From Desulfatirhabdium butyrativorans DSM 18734 (GTDB lineage Bacteria; Desulfobacterota; Desulfobacteria; Desulfobacterales; Desulfatirhabdiaceae), in the NCBI RefSeq assembly GCF_000429925.1, contig NZ_AUCU01000018.1:1-64000 (forward strand): 64,000 bases of DNA. The letters are read 5' to 3'. Position numbers and translations under genes: made by a program. The notes beneath the pieces were generated by a model. The model was not told the origin of the DNA, ran no database searches, and saw only the letters and a list, made by a program, of their open reading frames with translations. Positions 35,400 through 43,721 of the stretch are shown piece after piece; within the stretch, counting starts at the first letter, position 1; each line of letters starts with the position of its first letter.

Positions 35400-37538
35400 T
35401 CAGGAAACCAGTCGGCAAACCGTCTGGAGTGGGCAGTCGGTTTCGTCTCCTCCCCGATGCGCCGCTTCGTGAATGCTGCGAATGGCAATTTCCATGGTCG
35501 GGAAGAGATGTTGTTCGCCGATTTTGGCAATCAAATGGGTCCTTTTCAAGACTTTCATGACGGATTCGTTCACACCGCTGAAGGAGATTTCGATACCGCC
35601 GCTGCGCACCCGATCCAGGATCAGGGAAAGGGTTTCCTCTCCGGATGCATCGATGTCGTTGATGCCGTTGGAGACGATCAGAATGTGCCGCAGGGTTTCC
35701 TTCTGCTGCATCAGATCGGTGATCTGGTCTTCGAAATAGCTGGAGTTCGCGAAAAACAGGGGGCCGTCAAACCGCATGACCGAAATGTATTTGCACTGGC
35801 GAAGCCCGTGTGTCGAGGCGCAGCGCAGTGCCTCATCCTCGTGTCGGGCAAGGGTGGCGATGGTCGGTCGCATGCTCTTGTAGAGAAATACACCGAGGCT
35901 CAAGCCCACGCCGACCATGATCCCCTTGTCCAGATGCGGGGCAAACCACAGGGTGAAAATGAAGGAAAGAATCGAAATTGCGCCATCGTACCATTGGGCT
36001 TCCCACGCGTGGATGAAGCCCGAAACGTTGATGAGCCCGATGACGGCCATCATGATGACGGCTGCCAGAACAGACTGGGGCAGATGGTAGAGCAGGGGGG
36101 TGAAAAACATCAGGGCGATGACGACGGTGAGACTCGTGAACACGCTGGAGAGGCCCGTGATGGCGCCGGCCTGCAGGTTGACTGCCGATCGGGAAAAGGA
36201 GCCGGATACCGGATAGCTTTTGCTCAGCGCGCCCAGAACATTGGCGATGCCCTGGCCGATCAGCTCCTGATTGGGATCGAGCCGCTGGCCGGTTTTGCTG
36301 GCCATGGCCTTGGCGATGGATATGGCTTCCATGAAACCGAGCAGGGAAATGATGGCTGCATAGGAAAGCAGATGCACGATGGCCGAAAATTCGAAGCGCG
36401 GCATGGAAAAGGAGGGAAGTCCTTTGGGTACGACGCCGACAACCTCCCCGCCGCCGATCATCGTGAGCTTTTCGGTCTGCAGGACCCGGTTGCCCACCTT
36501 GATCCGCCAGATGCGGGAATCACTTTTGACCCCCTGGGGCAGGCTTCCCTTGGGATAGAACGTCATCGATCCCTCCGGCGTGATGGCCGCCTCGAAAAGC
36601 GTTTCCCGAATCTTTTCCCGGTAGCGCTGGGCTTCCAGTTTCAGGGCATCGCTTTCCAGTTGAATCAGCTTGTCTTCGTGCTCGGCCTTTACGGTGGCGA
36701 TGACATGGTGGCCCGCCTTGGCCTCCTCGATCGCCTTGCTGACGCCGACGCGCCTGTCGGCCAGGGGTTTGAGGCCATTGAGCGCTTCATTGAATTTCTG
36801 AACCAGCTCCTGGGTGGCCGGATGCTGGATGGCCGACAGGGGGACTTTGGCATTGTGCTCGAAACCGATGGCCCAGGAAATGACGGTGGTGATGGCTACG
36901 GCGACCAGGACGTTGGGAATCCGCGGGGCGATCTTTTTGAGCCCGTACATGATGGCGAAGGCGAGGGCGCCCAGAAAGAACGTTGGCCAGTGGGTATAGT
37001 GGATGGCCTGCTGGATCACCTTGTAGACCGTTTCGTAATGGTGGGTGGCGTTGTCTACGCTGACGCCGAACATTTTGGAGAGCTGGGATGTGGCGATGAT
37101 GATGGCGGCCGCATTGGTAAAGCCGTTGACAACCGGATGCGAGAGAAAATTCACCACGAGCCCGAGGCGCAGTACGCCGAGGCTGAACTGGAATACACCG
37201 ACCAGAACGGCAAGCAAGATGGCGTAAGCGATGTACCCTTCGCTGCCTGCGGTGGCCAGCGGTTCCAGCGATGCCGAGGTCATCAGCGAGACGACAGCCA
37301 CGGGGCCCGTGGCAAGCTGCCGGGACGAGCCGAAGAGCGATGCGAGCATGGGGGGCAGGAAAGAGGCGTAGAGCCCGTAGTAGGGCGGAAGCCCGGCAAG
37401 CTGGGCGTAGGCCATCGATTGAGGGATCAGGACCAGGGCTACCGTCAGTCCCGCAATACCGTCGGCTTGCAGCGTGGCCAGATTGTACCCCTTGAACCAG
37501 TCGAGAAAAGGAAAGATTCTTTTGAGCATTCCGTTCAC
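35400..37538 (-). CDS. SulP family anion permease with STAS domain and an unusual coiled-coil insert
   Basis: A 712-residue inner-membrane transporter for sulfate, bicarbonate or another anion. ADGIAGLTVALVLIPQSMAY, GLPPYYGLYASFLPP and HPVVNGFTNAAAIIIATSQL are the SulP signatures. PVSGSFSRSAVNLQAGA lies in the second half. A cytosolic STAS domain occupies the last 130 residues. Between helices, about residues 245-375, there is a charged insert (KAIEEAKAGHHVIATVKAEH, DALKLEAQRYREKIRETL, then a beta-rich part) not found in standard SulPs. The rest of its operon is signalling genes, so it may be a sensed transporter or a signal input. Confidence 0.85.
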   Translation of the reverse strand: MNGMLKRIFPFLDWFKGYNLATLQADGIAGLTVALVLIPQSMAYAQLAGLPPYYGLYASFLPPMLASLFGSSRQLATGPVAVVSLMTSASLEPLATAGSEGYIAYAILLAVLVGVFQFSLGVLRLGLVVNFLSHPVVNGFTNAAAIIIATSQLSKMFGVSVDNATHHYETVYKVIQQAIHYTHWPTFFLGALAFAIMYGLKKIAPRIPNVLVAVAITTVISWAIGFEHNAKVPLSAIQHPATQELVQKFNEALNGLKPLADRRVGVSKAIEEAKAGHHVIATVKAEHEDKLIQLESDALKLEAQRYREKIRETLFEAAITPEGSMTFYPKGSLPQGVKSDSRIWRIKVGNRVLQTEKLTMIGGGEVVGVVPKGLPSFSMPRFEFSAIVHLLSYAAIISLLGFMEAISIAKAMASKTGQRLDPNQELIGQGIANVLGALSKSYPVSGSFSRSAVNLQAGAITGLSSVFTSLTVVIALMFFTPLLYHLPQSVLAAVIMMAVIGLINVSGFIHAWEAQWYDGAISILSFIFTLWFAPHLDKGIMVGVGLSLGVFLYKSMRPTIATLARHEDEALRCASTHGLRQCKYISVMRFDGPLFFANSSYFEDQITDLMQQKETLRHILIVSNGINDIDASGEETLSLILDRVRSGGIEISFSGVNESVMKVLKRTHLIAKIGEQHLFPTMEIAIRSIHEAAHRGGDETDCPLQTVCRLVS

Positions 37539-37585
37539 CCGTTCGAAAAATGGTTGGCGTTGATGATGGAGGACTGTTTACGAGA

Positions 37586-38218
37586 TCATCCGGATTCTTC
37601 GGTTTTGATTTGGGTTTTTGCTTGCAGCACCGGCATTTCACGGTTTTCGAGCATCCGTCTTCCGGTTGCGATCATTTCGTTGTAGAGCGAGGCAATGTCA
37701 TAGAGGTTGTACATCCGGAATCGGACCATGCTGTCGACCATGGCAAAGAGGATCATGGCGCTTTTCCGGGTATGCCATGGGCCGATGGAGCCGTCCTGCT
37801 GACCCATGCGGATGGCGTTTTCGAAAATATCGACAAAGGCTTCATAGATGGATTCGAGCAGCTCCCGGCACTCCGGGTTTTTTTCGGCAAGTTCGTAGGG
37901 GTAGCGCTGGTGCAGGATGGAAAACAGGTCTTCCTTGATGGATGCCATATAGAGGTAAAACGAAATGGATTCCTCCACCATGTCGAGTCCGGTCTTGACG
38001 ACTTTTGCCCCCTCGTATTTTTCGAATTCCGGCAGGATTTCGTCTCGGAGGTTTCTGAGGATGGTCAGGAAAATATCCTGTTTGTTCTTGAAATGGTAGA
38101 AGATCGTTCCTTCGGCAGCCCCTGTCGCCTTGGACAGTTCGGCCATCGAAGTGTCCTTGAATCCCTTGCGGGAAAACAGGTAGGTAGCTGCCTGAAGGAT
38201 GGCGTCGCGTTTTTTCAT
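37586..38218 (-). CDS. TetR family transcriptional regulator
   Basis: A 210-residue repressor. The N-terminal helix-turn-helix reads RDAILQAATYLFSRKGFKDT, then SMAELSKATGAAEGTIFYHF, then KNKQDIF, matching the TetR signature exactly. The C-terminal ligand domain has no family-specific motif; the layout resembles FadR/AcrR-like fatty-acyl regulators. ATG 38218 places the HTH right at the start. A 16-bp palindrome lies 22 bases upstream. It heads the SulP/phosphorelay cluster after a 47-base gap. Confidence 0.85.
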   Translation of the reverse strand: MKKRDAILQAATYLFSRKGFKDTSMAELSKATGAAEGTIFYHFKNKQDIFLTILRNLRDEILPEFEKYEGAKVVKTGLDMVEESISFYLYMASIKEDLFSILHQRYPYELAEKNPECRELLESIYEAFVDIFENAIRMGQQDGSIGPWHTRKSAMILFAMVDSMVRFRMYNLYDIASLYNEMIATGRRMLENREMPVLQAKTQIKTEESG

Positions 38219-38730
38219 GGGGCATCCCGGTTGAAAATTAGACTGAGTACTCAGTCGGTTTTTTCTACAACGAGCAGATTCAGAGGTCAAGAATTATTTT
38301 TAGGGAAAAGAGAAAAGGGAAAAGGGGTGGATGGGAGCGGTTGGATAAGGGACTATGTGATTTTCGCAGGAATCCCCCATGCAGCCGTGGTTTCACCCCG
38401 GTTGATGAAAGTCGCAGGAACAAGCTACAAAAAATGGGAGCCATCCGCTTTCTTCTGACCCCTGTCTTCTGACCCCTGACTTCTGATTTCCGCAGGAATC
38501 GCCCATGCAGCCGGGGCTGCACCCCATTGGATGAAAGCCTCCAGCGCGACTTTCGAAGGAATATGGCGGTATGACAGCAGCCATACTGCCCACTGCCCAC
38601 TGCCGACTTTCGTAGGAGTGACAACCGTGGCCAACCGCTGTTCTCCTGCCCCCTGCTTTCACGATGGACTTGATATTTGAGGAAAAATCCTTCACAAACG
38701 ATCTGCCCGGAGGGAAGTGTCGGCGATTTG
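38219..38730. other. Repeat-rich intergenic region between divergent tetR and ABC genes
   Basis: No gene is supported. The tetR operator/promoter lies at the left. The stretch 38362-38420 and the stretch 38486-38540 are two diverged copies of a segment beginning GATTT-CGCAGGAATC and containing CCATGCAGCC and GATGAAAG. The words TTCTGACCCCTG (38450-38485) and ACTGCCCACTGCC (38585-38605) belong to the dispersed repeat families seen elsewhere in the window. Confidence 0.6.
38241..38256. promoter_or_regulatory. Palindromic operator, probably for the TetR regulator
   Basis: GACTGAGTACTCAGTC is a perfect 16-bp palindrome 22 bases upstream of the tetR start. Its size, symmetry and position are those of TetR-family autoregulatory operators. 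Confidence 0.65.
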
Positions 38731-39849
38731 ATGAACAATCGGGATTATCGGAAACAAGCGGCAACGTTCGGAAGTGCAACGCTTTCCGAAACGAGGGCCT
38801 GCAGGGAGTTGTTGTTGCGAGATCAAGCCAGACAAGCTGTCGCGGCTTTGGAAGAAACGCCGCTGCTTCGCGTGGATCACCTGGTGAAATCCTATCCGAT
38901 CCGCAAGGGGCTATTGAAAATCCGCAGCAAGACGTTCACTGCCGTGGATGATGTTTCCTTTGTGATTCGAACCGGTGAAACGCTTGGCATCGTTGGGGAA
39001 TCCGGCAGCGGAAAAACCACGACCGGCAGGACGACACTGCTGCTCGAAAAGCCGAGCTCCGGGGCCATCGAATTCGATGGCCACCGGCTGCTCACCCTGA
39101 AATCGGGGGATTTGCGGCGCCTCCGGCGAAACATGCAGATGATTTTCCAGGATCCCTTCGATTCCCTGGATAGCCGCCAGACCATCGGCGAAATTCTGGA
39201 GGAGCCGTTTCTCATCCACGGAATCGGAAGCCTGTCGGAACGAAAACGGGCTGTGGCGAACTTGCTCGATCGGGTCGGCATGGCCCGTGCGTCCATCGAT
39301 CAATACCCGCATGAATTCAGCGGCGGCCAACGCCAGCGCATCGGCATCGCCAGGGCTATCGCTTTGAAACCCAAACTGATCGTCTGTGACGAGCCGGTTT
39401 CCTCGCTCGATGTCTCCATCCAGGGCCAGATCCTCAATCTGCTGATCGATCTGCAGCGGGAAATGGGGCTTGCCTATCTGTTCATCTCCCACAACCTATC
39501 GGTCGTTAAACATGTGTCCGACCGAATCGCCGTCATGTACCGGGGAAGGTTTGTCGAAACGGCGGATGCCGAAACGATTTACCGAAAGCCGCTTCATCCC
39601 TATACCCGGCTCCTGATCGCCTCCATTCCGACCATCGATGCCATCAAGGCACCTGTTCCCGGAAGAGACATTGCCGATGCCCCTCCGGTTCTTGTGGCAA
39701 CCGGATGCGCTTTCGCGCCACGATGCTCCAGGAGAGAGGATATCTGTGATCGGATGCGGCCCGAACTGGTTTCGGTTCAGTCACCCGGCGAACCCGAACA
39801 TCGGGTTGCCTGCCATCTTTTTCCAGGCAAAGCGCCATCATCCCCATGA
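38731..39849 (+). CDS. Oligopeptide/dipeptide ABC transporter ATP-binding protein (OppF/DppF type), orphan
   Basis: A 372-residue ATPase. ETLGIVGESGSGKTTTGRTT is Walker A, QMIFQDPFDSLDSRQTI the Q-loop, EFSGGQRQRIGIARAIALKP the signature, and LIVCDEPVSSLDVSIQGQ Walker B with the H-loop in FISHNLSVVKHV. The C-terminal oligopeptide-type extension GCAFAPRCSRREDICDRM, which carries the Cys set, is present. About 60 extra residues precede the domain. The start is uncertain (ATG 38731, TTG 38677). No permease or binding-protein genes adjoin it, so it is an orphan or a remnant of a larger operon. Four-base overlap with azlC. Confidence 0.82.
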   Translation: MNNRDYRKQAATFGSATLSETRACRELLLRDQARQAVAALEETPLLRVDHLVKSYPIRKGLLKIRSKTFTAVDDVSFVIRTGETLGIVGESGSGKTTTGRTTLLLEKPSSGAIEFDGHRLLTLKSGDLRRLRRNMQMIFQDPFDSLDSRQTIGEILEEPFLIHGIGSLSERKRAVANLLDRVGMARASIDQYPHEFSGGQRQRIGIARAIALKPKLIVCDEPVSSLDVSIQGQILNLLIDLQREMGLAYLFISHNLSVVKHVSDRIAVMYRGRFVETADAETIYRKPLHPYTRLLIASIPTIDAIKAPVPGRDIADAPPVLVATGCAFAPRCSRREDICDRMRPELVSVQSPGEPEHRVACHLFPGKAPSSP

Positions 39850-40610
39850 ACACAACGATCCAAAAAGCCTCTTCCCGCAACACGGTATCGGCCATCCGTA
39901 TCGGTATGACCGCTGCACTGCCCATTTGCCTCGGATATTTGCCCATCGGTGTTGCATTCGGCGTGCTGGCGCAAAAAGCCGGTCTTTCCGTATTGCAGAT
40001 CGGGCTGATGTCCTTGATGGTCTTTGCCGGAAGCGCCCAGTTTATCGCGGTGTCCATGATGCAGGATGCAGCAGCCGCATTTTCCATCATCGCCACGACC
40101 TTCATCATCAATCTCCGGCATCTGCTGATGAGCTCATCCCTTGCGGCAGTCATGAAGCCTGTCGGGTTGGGGAGGCTCAGCCTCTTCTGCTACGGCATTA
40201 CGGACGAAAGCTTTGCGCTCAACCATCCGAGATTCGTTTCGGGAGACTGGGATATCCGATCGGCATTGGCTTTGAACCACACGGCCAATGCCGCATGGGT
40301 GCTCTCTACCGTGGCCGGGGGATTCGGGGGACGGTTCATCCCGGACAAGGCTTTCGGGATGGATTATGCGATGACGGCCATGTTCATCTGTCTGCTGGTC
40401 TATCAGATGCGGGGCAAGTGGTATGTGCTGACAGCCTTGGTGGCCGGCATTGCGGCGACCGGGATGAGCCTCTGGTTTGAAGGCAACATGCATGTGATTG
40501 CGGCATCCGTGCTTGCCGCAACCGTCGGTTACATTCTGCAGGGGCGAAGCATGCGGAAAAAGGCGCTGCAACGCGCCGACACCGGTGCTGATGGTGCGGG
40601 TGAATCGTGA
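39846..40610 (+). CDS. azlC: AzlC family branched-chain amino acid export permease
   Basis: A 254-residue membrane protein with about seven hydrophobic helices. CLGYLPIGVAFGVLAQKAGL and FAGSAQFIAVSMMQ, then NLRHLLMSSSLA, YGITDESFAL and NHTANAAWVLSTVAGG are the AzlC motifs. It pairs with the small AzlD subunit that follows by a four-base overlap. The pair exports branched-chain amino acids or analogues. Confidence 0.9.
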   Translation: MNTTIQKASSRNTVSAIRIGMTAALPICLGYLPIGVAFGVLAQKAGLSVLQIGLMSLMVFAGSAQFIAVSMMQDAAAAFSIIATTFIINLRHLLMSSSLAAVMKPVGLGRLSLFCYGITDESFALNHPRFVSGDWDIRSALALNHTANAAWVLSTVAGGFGGRFIPDKAFGMDYAMTAMFICLLVYQMRGKWYVLTALVAGIAATGMSLWFEGNMHVIAASVLAATVGYILQGRSMRKKALQRADTGADGAGES

Positions 40611-40951
40611 AGGCCGAAGAATACCTGCTGATCGTGGTTGCCATGGGGCTTGTCACCTACGTTCCCCGATGGCTCCCCCTGGTGGTGCTCAACCGCAACC
40701 CCATGCCCGAATGGCTGAGCCGGTGGCTCGATCTCATTCCAGCCGCCATTCTGGGAGCGCTGCTGTTTCCGGCCATTTTTACCGCCGGGACCCCACGCCA
40801 GCTTGTACTGCTGCACCCGGCAAGCATTGCCGCCATACCGGCGCTGCTGATCGCCATCAGGACCCGCTCGCTTGGTCTGACGGCGGTTGTCGGAATGGCG
40901 GTCTACTGGTTGCTGCAGAACTGGCCGCCCAACTGGCTTTTCGGCCGGTAA
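40607..40951 (+). CDS. azlD: AzlD family branched-chain amino acid transport subunit
   Basis: A 114-residue membrane protein with about four helices and a GTG start inside the azlC stop (GTGA overlap). VAMGLVTYVPRWLPLVVL is the AzlD N-terminus, and the LDLIPAAILGALLFPAIF helix follows. It is the obligate small partner of AzlC. Confidence 0.88.
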   Translation: MKAEEYLLIVVAMGLVTYVPRWLPLVVLNRNPMPEWLSRWLDLIPAAILGALLFPAIFTAGTPRQLVLLHPASIAAIPALLIAIRTRSLGLTAVVGMAVYWLLQNWPPNWLFGR

Positions 40952-41290
40952 GAGCAATCATGATGTTTCATGGCCTCGCAACCTGTTGAAGAAAATCCGA
41001 TTTTGCCGGGGGACGCCGAGGGACGGATCAAAGGAATTTCGATTCGATTCGATTACGATTACGACAACGACAACGATAGCGATTACGACAACGACAACGA
41101 CAACGATAGCGACAACGACAACGATAACGATAAGGCAAGGATAGGGACTGCGACAACGATTCTCAACCCCGTTGAGGGGATGCGCGCCTCCCGTGGAAAT
41201 GCGCTCCAGCATTCCCGGTCGTCGCAGCGGTGACGGACCACACTGCCGACTGCCCACTGCTGACTGCCCACTGCCCATCGCCCATCGTTT
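40952..41290. other. Intergenic region with hexanucleotide array and GGGCAGT repeats
   Basis: No gene is supported. 41039-41135 is a low-complexity array and 41236-41285 a copy of the dispersed ACTGCCC repeat. It lies between the convergent azlD and znuB genes, so it could also terminate both. Confidence 0.6.
41039..41135 (+). repeat. GACAAC/GATTAC hexanucleotide microsatellite
   Basis: About 16 units of a degenerate hexamer (GATTAC, GACAAC, GATAGC). The units are organised in a higher-order pattern: a block beginning GATTACGACAACGACAAC and ending GATAGC recurs. In one forward frame it would encode a D-N-D-N string and on the reverse strand S-L repeats, but neither lies in a credible gene. 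Confidence 0.85.
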
Positions 41291-42154
41291 TCATCGATTA
41301 TGGCCAAACCGGGCCACTGCCATGCTCGCCAGAAACCATCCGAACGCGACGAGAATAATGGTTGCGCCCGTTGCGGTTTGCGCCCAGTCCTGTGCGGACA
41401 GGATCAGGCCGGAGATGGATGAGCTCAGCCCGATGCCGATAGCCCACCAGAACATGGAGCCTGCGGATCTGGCCATATTCCGCGCTGCTGCCGCCGGAAC
41501 GATCAGCATGGCCGTGACCAGGAGCACGCCGACGGCCCATACCGAGAGGATGACCACAAGGGAGAGCAATGCCGCAAAAACATACTGATAGATGGCGACC
41601 CTGACCCGGTGCACTTCGGCAAGCATCGGATCGAAGCCGATATAGAGCATCCGGTTGTAGCCGATCACCTGGAAACAGGCGAGGATGCAGAACAAAAGCC
41701 CCATGTAGAAAATATCCTCGTCAGCAATGGTCAGGATGTCTCCGTATAAAAATTGTTGCAGGTCCCGGGATAGATTCGGATCCCGGCTCACGACGGCAAG
41801 GCCGAAGGCCACCACAGCCGAAAAAAAGACGCCGATCACCGTATCGGAGGAAAGTTTCCGGCTTCGGCGCTGGGTGGCCATGATCCAGATGCCGACCAGA
41901 ACGCCGAAAATCGGCATGGCGATATGCGGATGCCAGGCGAGGATCAGCCCCATCGCTACGCCCGCGAAGGCCGAATGGCTGATGGCGTCGGCGAAAAAGG
42001 CCATCCGGAAATTGACTACCTGAACCCCCATGGCCGCTGTCATGGGAGAGAGCAGGAGCAGCCCGACCATGGCCTGCTGCATGAAGCGGGATTCAAGGCA
42101 GGCGAATGGAAAGATGTGGTGAACGAGCTGGTAAACGGATGAGAGCTCAAACAT
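41291..42154 (-). CDS. znuB: Zinc/manganese-type ABC transporter permease
   Basis: A 287-residue ABC-3 permease with about eight or nine helices. FMQQAMVGLLLLSPMTAAMG, VNFRMAFFADAISHSAFAGV and PNLSRDLQQFLYGDILTI are the ZnuB/MntB motifs, and VGVLLVTAMLIVPAAAARNM is the C-terminal signature. ATG 42154 overlaps the znuC stop by 8 bases. No periplasmic ZnuA gene is present in the window. Confidence 0.87.
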   Translation of the reverse strand: MFELSSVYQLVHHIFPFACLESRFMQQAMVGLLLLSPMTAAMGVQVVNFRMAFFADAISHSAFAGVAMGLILAWHPHIAMPIFGVLVGIWIMATQRRSRKLSSDTVIGVFFSAVVAFGLAVVSRDPNLSRDLQQFLYGDILTIADEDIFYMGLLFCILACFQVIGYNRMLYIGFDPMLAEVHRVRVAIYQYVFAALLSLVVILSVWAVGVLLVTAMLIVPAAAARNMARSAGSMFWWAIGIGLSSSISGLILSAQDWAQTATGATIILVAFGWFLASMAVARFGHNR

Positions 42155-42935
42155 GGTGGTTTTCTTCGCAGGAACTGCATGGGCCCCGGCCGCACGGCTT
42201 CCACAGATCGAGGTCCAATACGCCCTTGTGCGGACCGAACAGCAACCCGAGTGTTTCGGGCACCAGTACGTTTCTCGGATTTCCTTCTGCAACGAGCTTC
42301 CGGTTGATGGCAATGACATGGGTCGCATGGTGCAATACCGTGCCCAGATCGTGACTGACCATGATCTGAGTGAAGCCGTGCCGCTCCTGCAGCGAGTGAA
42401 GCAGGGCGCACAGGAGATGTTCGGCTTGAATATCGACACCTGCCGCCGGCTCATCCAACACGAGAAGTTCCGGTTCGTTCTGCAGGGCAAGCGCCAGCAG
42501 AACCCGCTGCATCTCACCTCCGGAGAGCGTGCCGAGCCGTCTTGCGGCAAGGGTGTCCGCCTGAACGGCTGCCAGCATCGCAAGTGTCTTTTCCTGAATG
42601 GCGCGGCGTTTTCCAAGCCACAGCGGCATCCGTTGCATGCCCATCATCATGAATTCGGTTACGGTGATGGGCATGCCGCGATCCACGGCAATGCGTTGCG
42701 GAACATACCCGATGCGGGGGCGTTTCCCGCTCGTCGGAAAGCGGATGGCGCCCGAGTATGGAATCTGCCCCAGCAGGGCCATCAGCAAGGTGGTTTTTCC
42801 GGCGCCATTCGGCCCGATGACGGCCGTCCATCCGCCCCTGGGCACCCGGGCGCTGACACGATCCAGGACGGCTACTGGGCCAAACGCGACGGATATGTCT
42901 TCGAAGACAACGGCATGCTCGTTGTGGGAACCCAT
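42147..42935 (-). CDS. znuC: Zinc/manganese-type ABC transporter ATP-binding protein with Cys/His tail
   Basis: A 262-residue ATPase. WTAVIGPNGAGKTTLLMALL is Walker A, IGYVPQRIAVDRGMPITV the Q-loop, LGTLSGGEMQRVLLALALQ the signature, LLVLDEPAAGVDIQAEH Walker B and IMVSHDLGTVLHHATHVI the H-loop. The last residues, WKPCGRGPCSSCEENHHV, add three Cys and two His, an apparent metal-binding tail. It is divergent from the Fur-family gene. ATG 42935 is preferred as the domain starts about 10 residues later. Confidence 0.88.
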   Translation of the reverse strand: MGSHNEHAVVFEDISVAFGPVAVLDRVSARVPRGGWTAVIGPNGAGKTTLLMALLGQIPYSGAIRFPTSGKRPRIGYVPQRIAVDRGMPITVTEFMMMGMQRMPLWLGKRRAIQEKTLAMLAAVQADTLAARRLGTLSGGEMQRVLLALALQNEPELLVLDEPAAGVDIQAEHLLCALLHSLQERHGFTQIMVSHDLGTVLHHATHVIAINRKLVAEGNPRNVLVPETLGLLFGPHKGVLDLDLWKPCGRGPCSSCEENHHV

Positions 42936-43323
42936 AAGCGATAACGTGTCATTTATCCATTTATCGTGAAAATACAGCAGCGGGCAGGCGGCAGCCTGCA
43001 GGGGCGACCGGCCGGTCACCCCTGCAAGTCCCTGCGAATGTCTTGGTCTGTATTACCACATCTGCCGGAATGACGACCGAATTTTCATCTCCGGGGTCGG
43101 CGTTCCTCGCCATGAACATTGATAAATTCATCCATCTGCCGCAAAGAAGGCTTGAACTCTTGCAAAAGATTTTGCAAGATACAACCGGAATTCGCCTTTC
43201 GTCAACCCACAAAAATGAATCCTGTTGCCAGGAACGATCGTGAGTTATATAGAGAGCATTGCATTGGGAACCATGAGCCCTGGACGTGAGCGGCCGATAA
43301 CAAACGATATTCGGATCAACACC
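42936..43323. other. Divergent regulatory region between znuCB and the Fur-family gene
   Basis: No gene is supported. CGATAA (42939-42944) and TTATCG (42961-42966) form an inverted pair close to the znuC start, a candidate metal-regulator site. The remainder holds the promoter of the Fur-family gene, with no clear Fur box that I can recognise. Confidence 0.45.
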
Positions 43324-43704
43324 ATGAAACGGAACACATCCCAAAGAGAAGCCATCAAGGCGGTTTTTGAAAAAGAGCGGCGGGCATTGTGTATCGAAGA
43401 GGTCCTTTCCGGCGGGCAGCACCTGGTCAAGTCGCTGAATCAAGCCACCGTTTACCGCAATCTCAAGCTCCTGGTGGATGAAGGATGGCTCAAGAAATGG
43501 CATCATCCGATTCGAGGGAGCATGTATGAACCGACCGATCTGGCGCATCACCACCATTTTCACTGCCGTATCTGCGAGCATATTTATGAAATTGAAGGCT
43601 GCCTGCTCGATCCGTCGGCCAAAACCCCCGCGGGTTTCCTGACCGAAGCGCACGATGTGTTTCTGTATGGGGTATGCCCCACATGCCGGAAAACCGTTCC
43701 CTGA
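43324..43704 (+). CDS. Fur family metal-dependent regulator (Zur-like)
   Basis: A 126-residue Fur protein. TSQREAIKAVFEKERRALCI begins the winged helix. NQATVYRNLKLLVDEGWLKK is the DNA-recognition motif. AHHHHFHCRICEHIYEIEGC supplies the His cluster and a CxxC site, and CPTCRKTVP a second CxxC structural zinc site. It faces znuCB, so zinc or manganese control of that transporter is likely. ATG 43324 is favoured; longer frames add unrelated residues. 17 bases separate it from alr. Confidence 0.87.
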   Translation: MKRNTSQREAIKAVFEKERRALCIEEVLSGGQHLVKSLNQATVYRNLKLLVDEGWLKKWHHPIRGSMYEPTDLAHHHHFHCRICEHIYEIEGCLLDPSAKTPAGFLTEAHDVFLYGVCPTCRKTVP

Positions 43705-43721
43705 AACAGAAAGAGACTGTT

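Noticed and set aside
30878-37538. The response regulators as the activator of the sigma-54 promoter at 4882
   Set aside because: None of them has an AAA+ or DNA-binding domain, so they cannot be the enhancer-binding protein needed there.
40970-41233. An 87-codon plus-strand frame rich in Asp-Asn repeats, as a possible surface or ice-binding protein
   Set aside because: It is just the translated hexamer array, lacks a ribosome-binding site and signal peptide, and the flanks have no domain.
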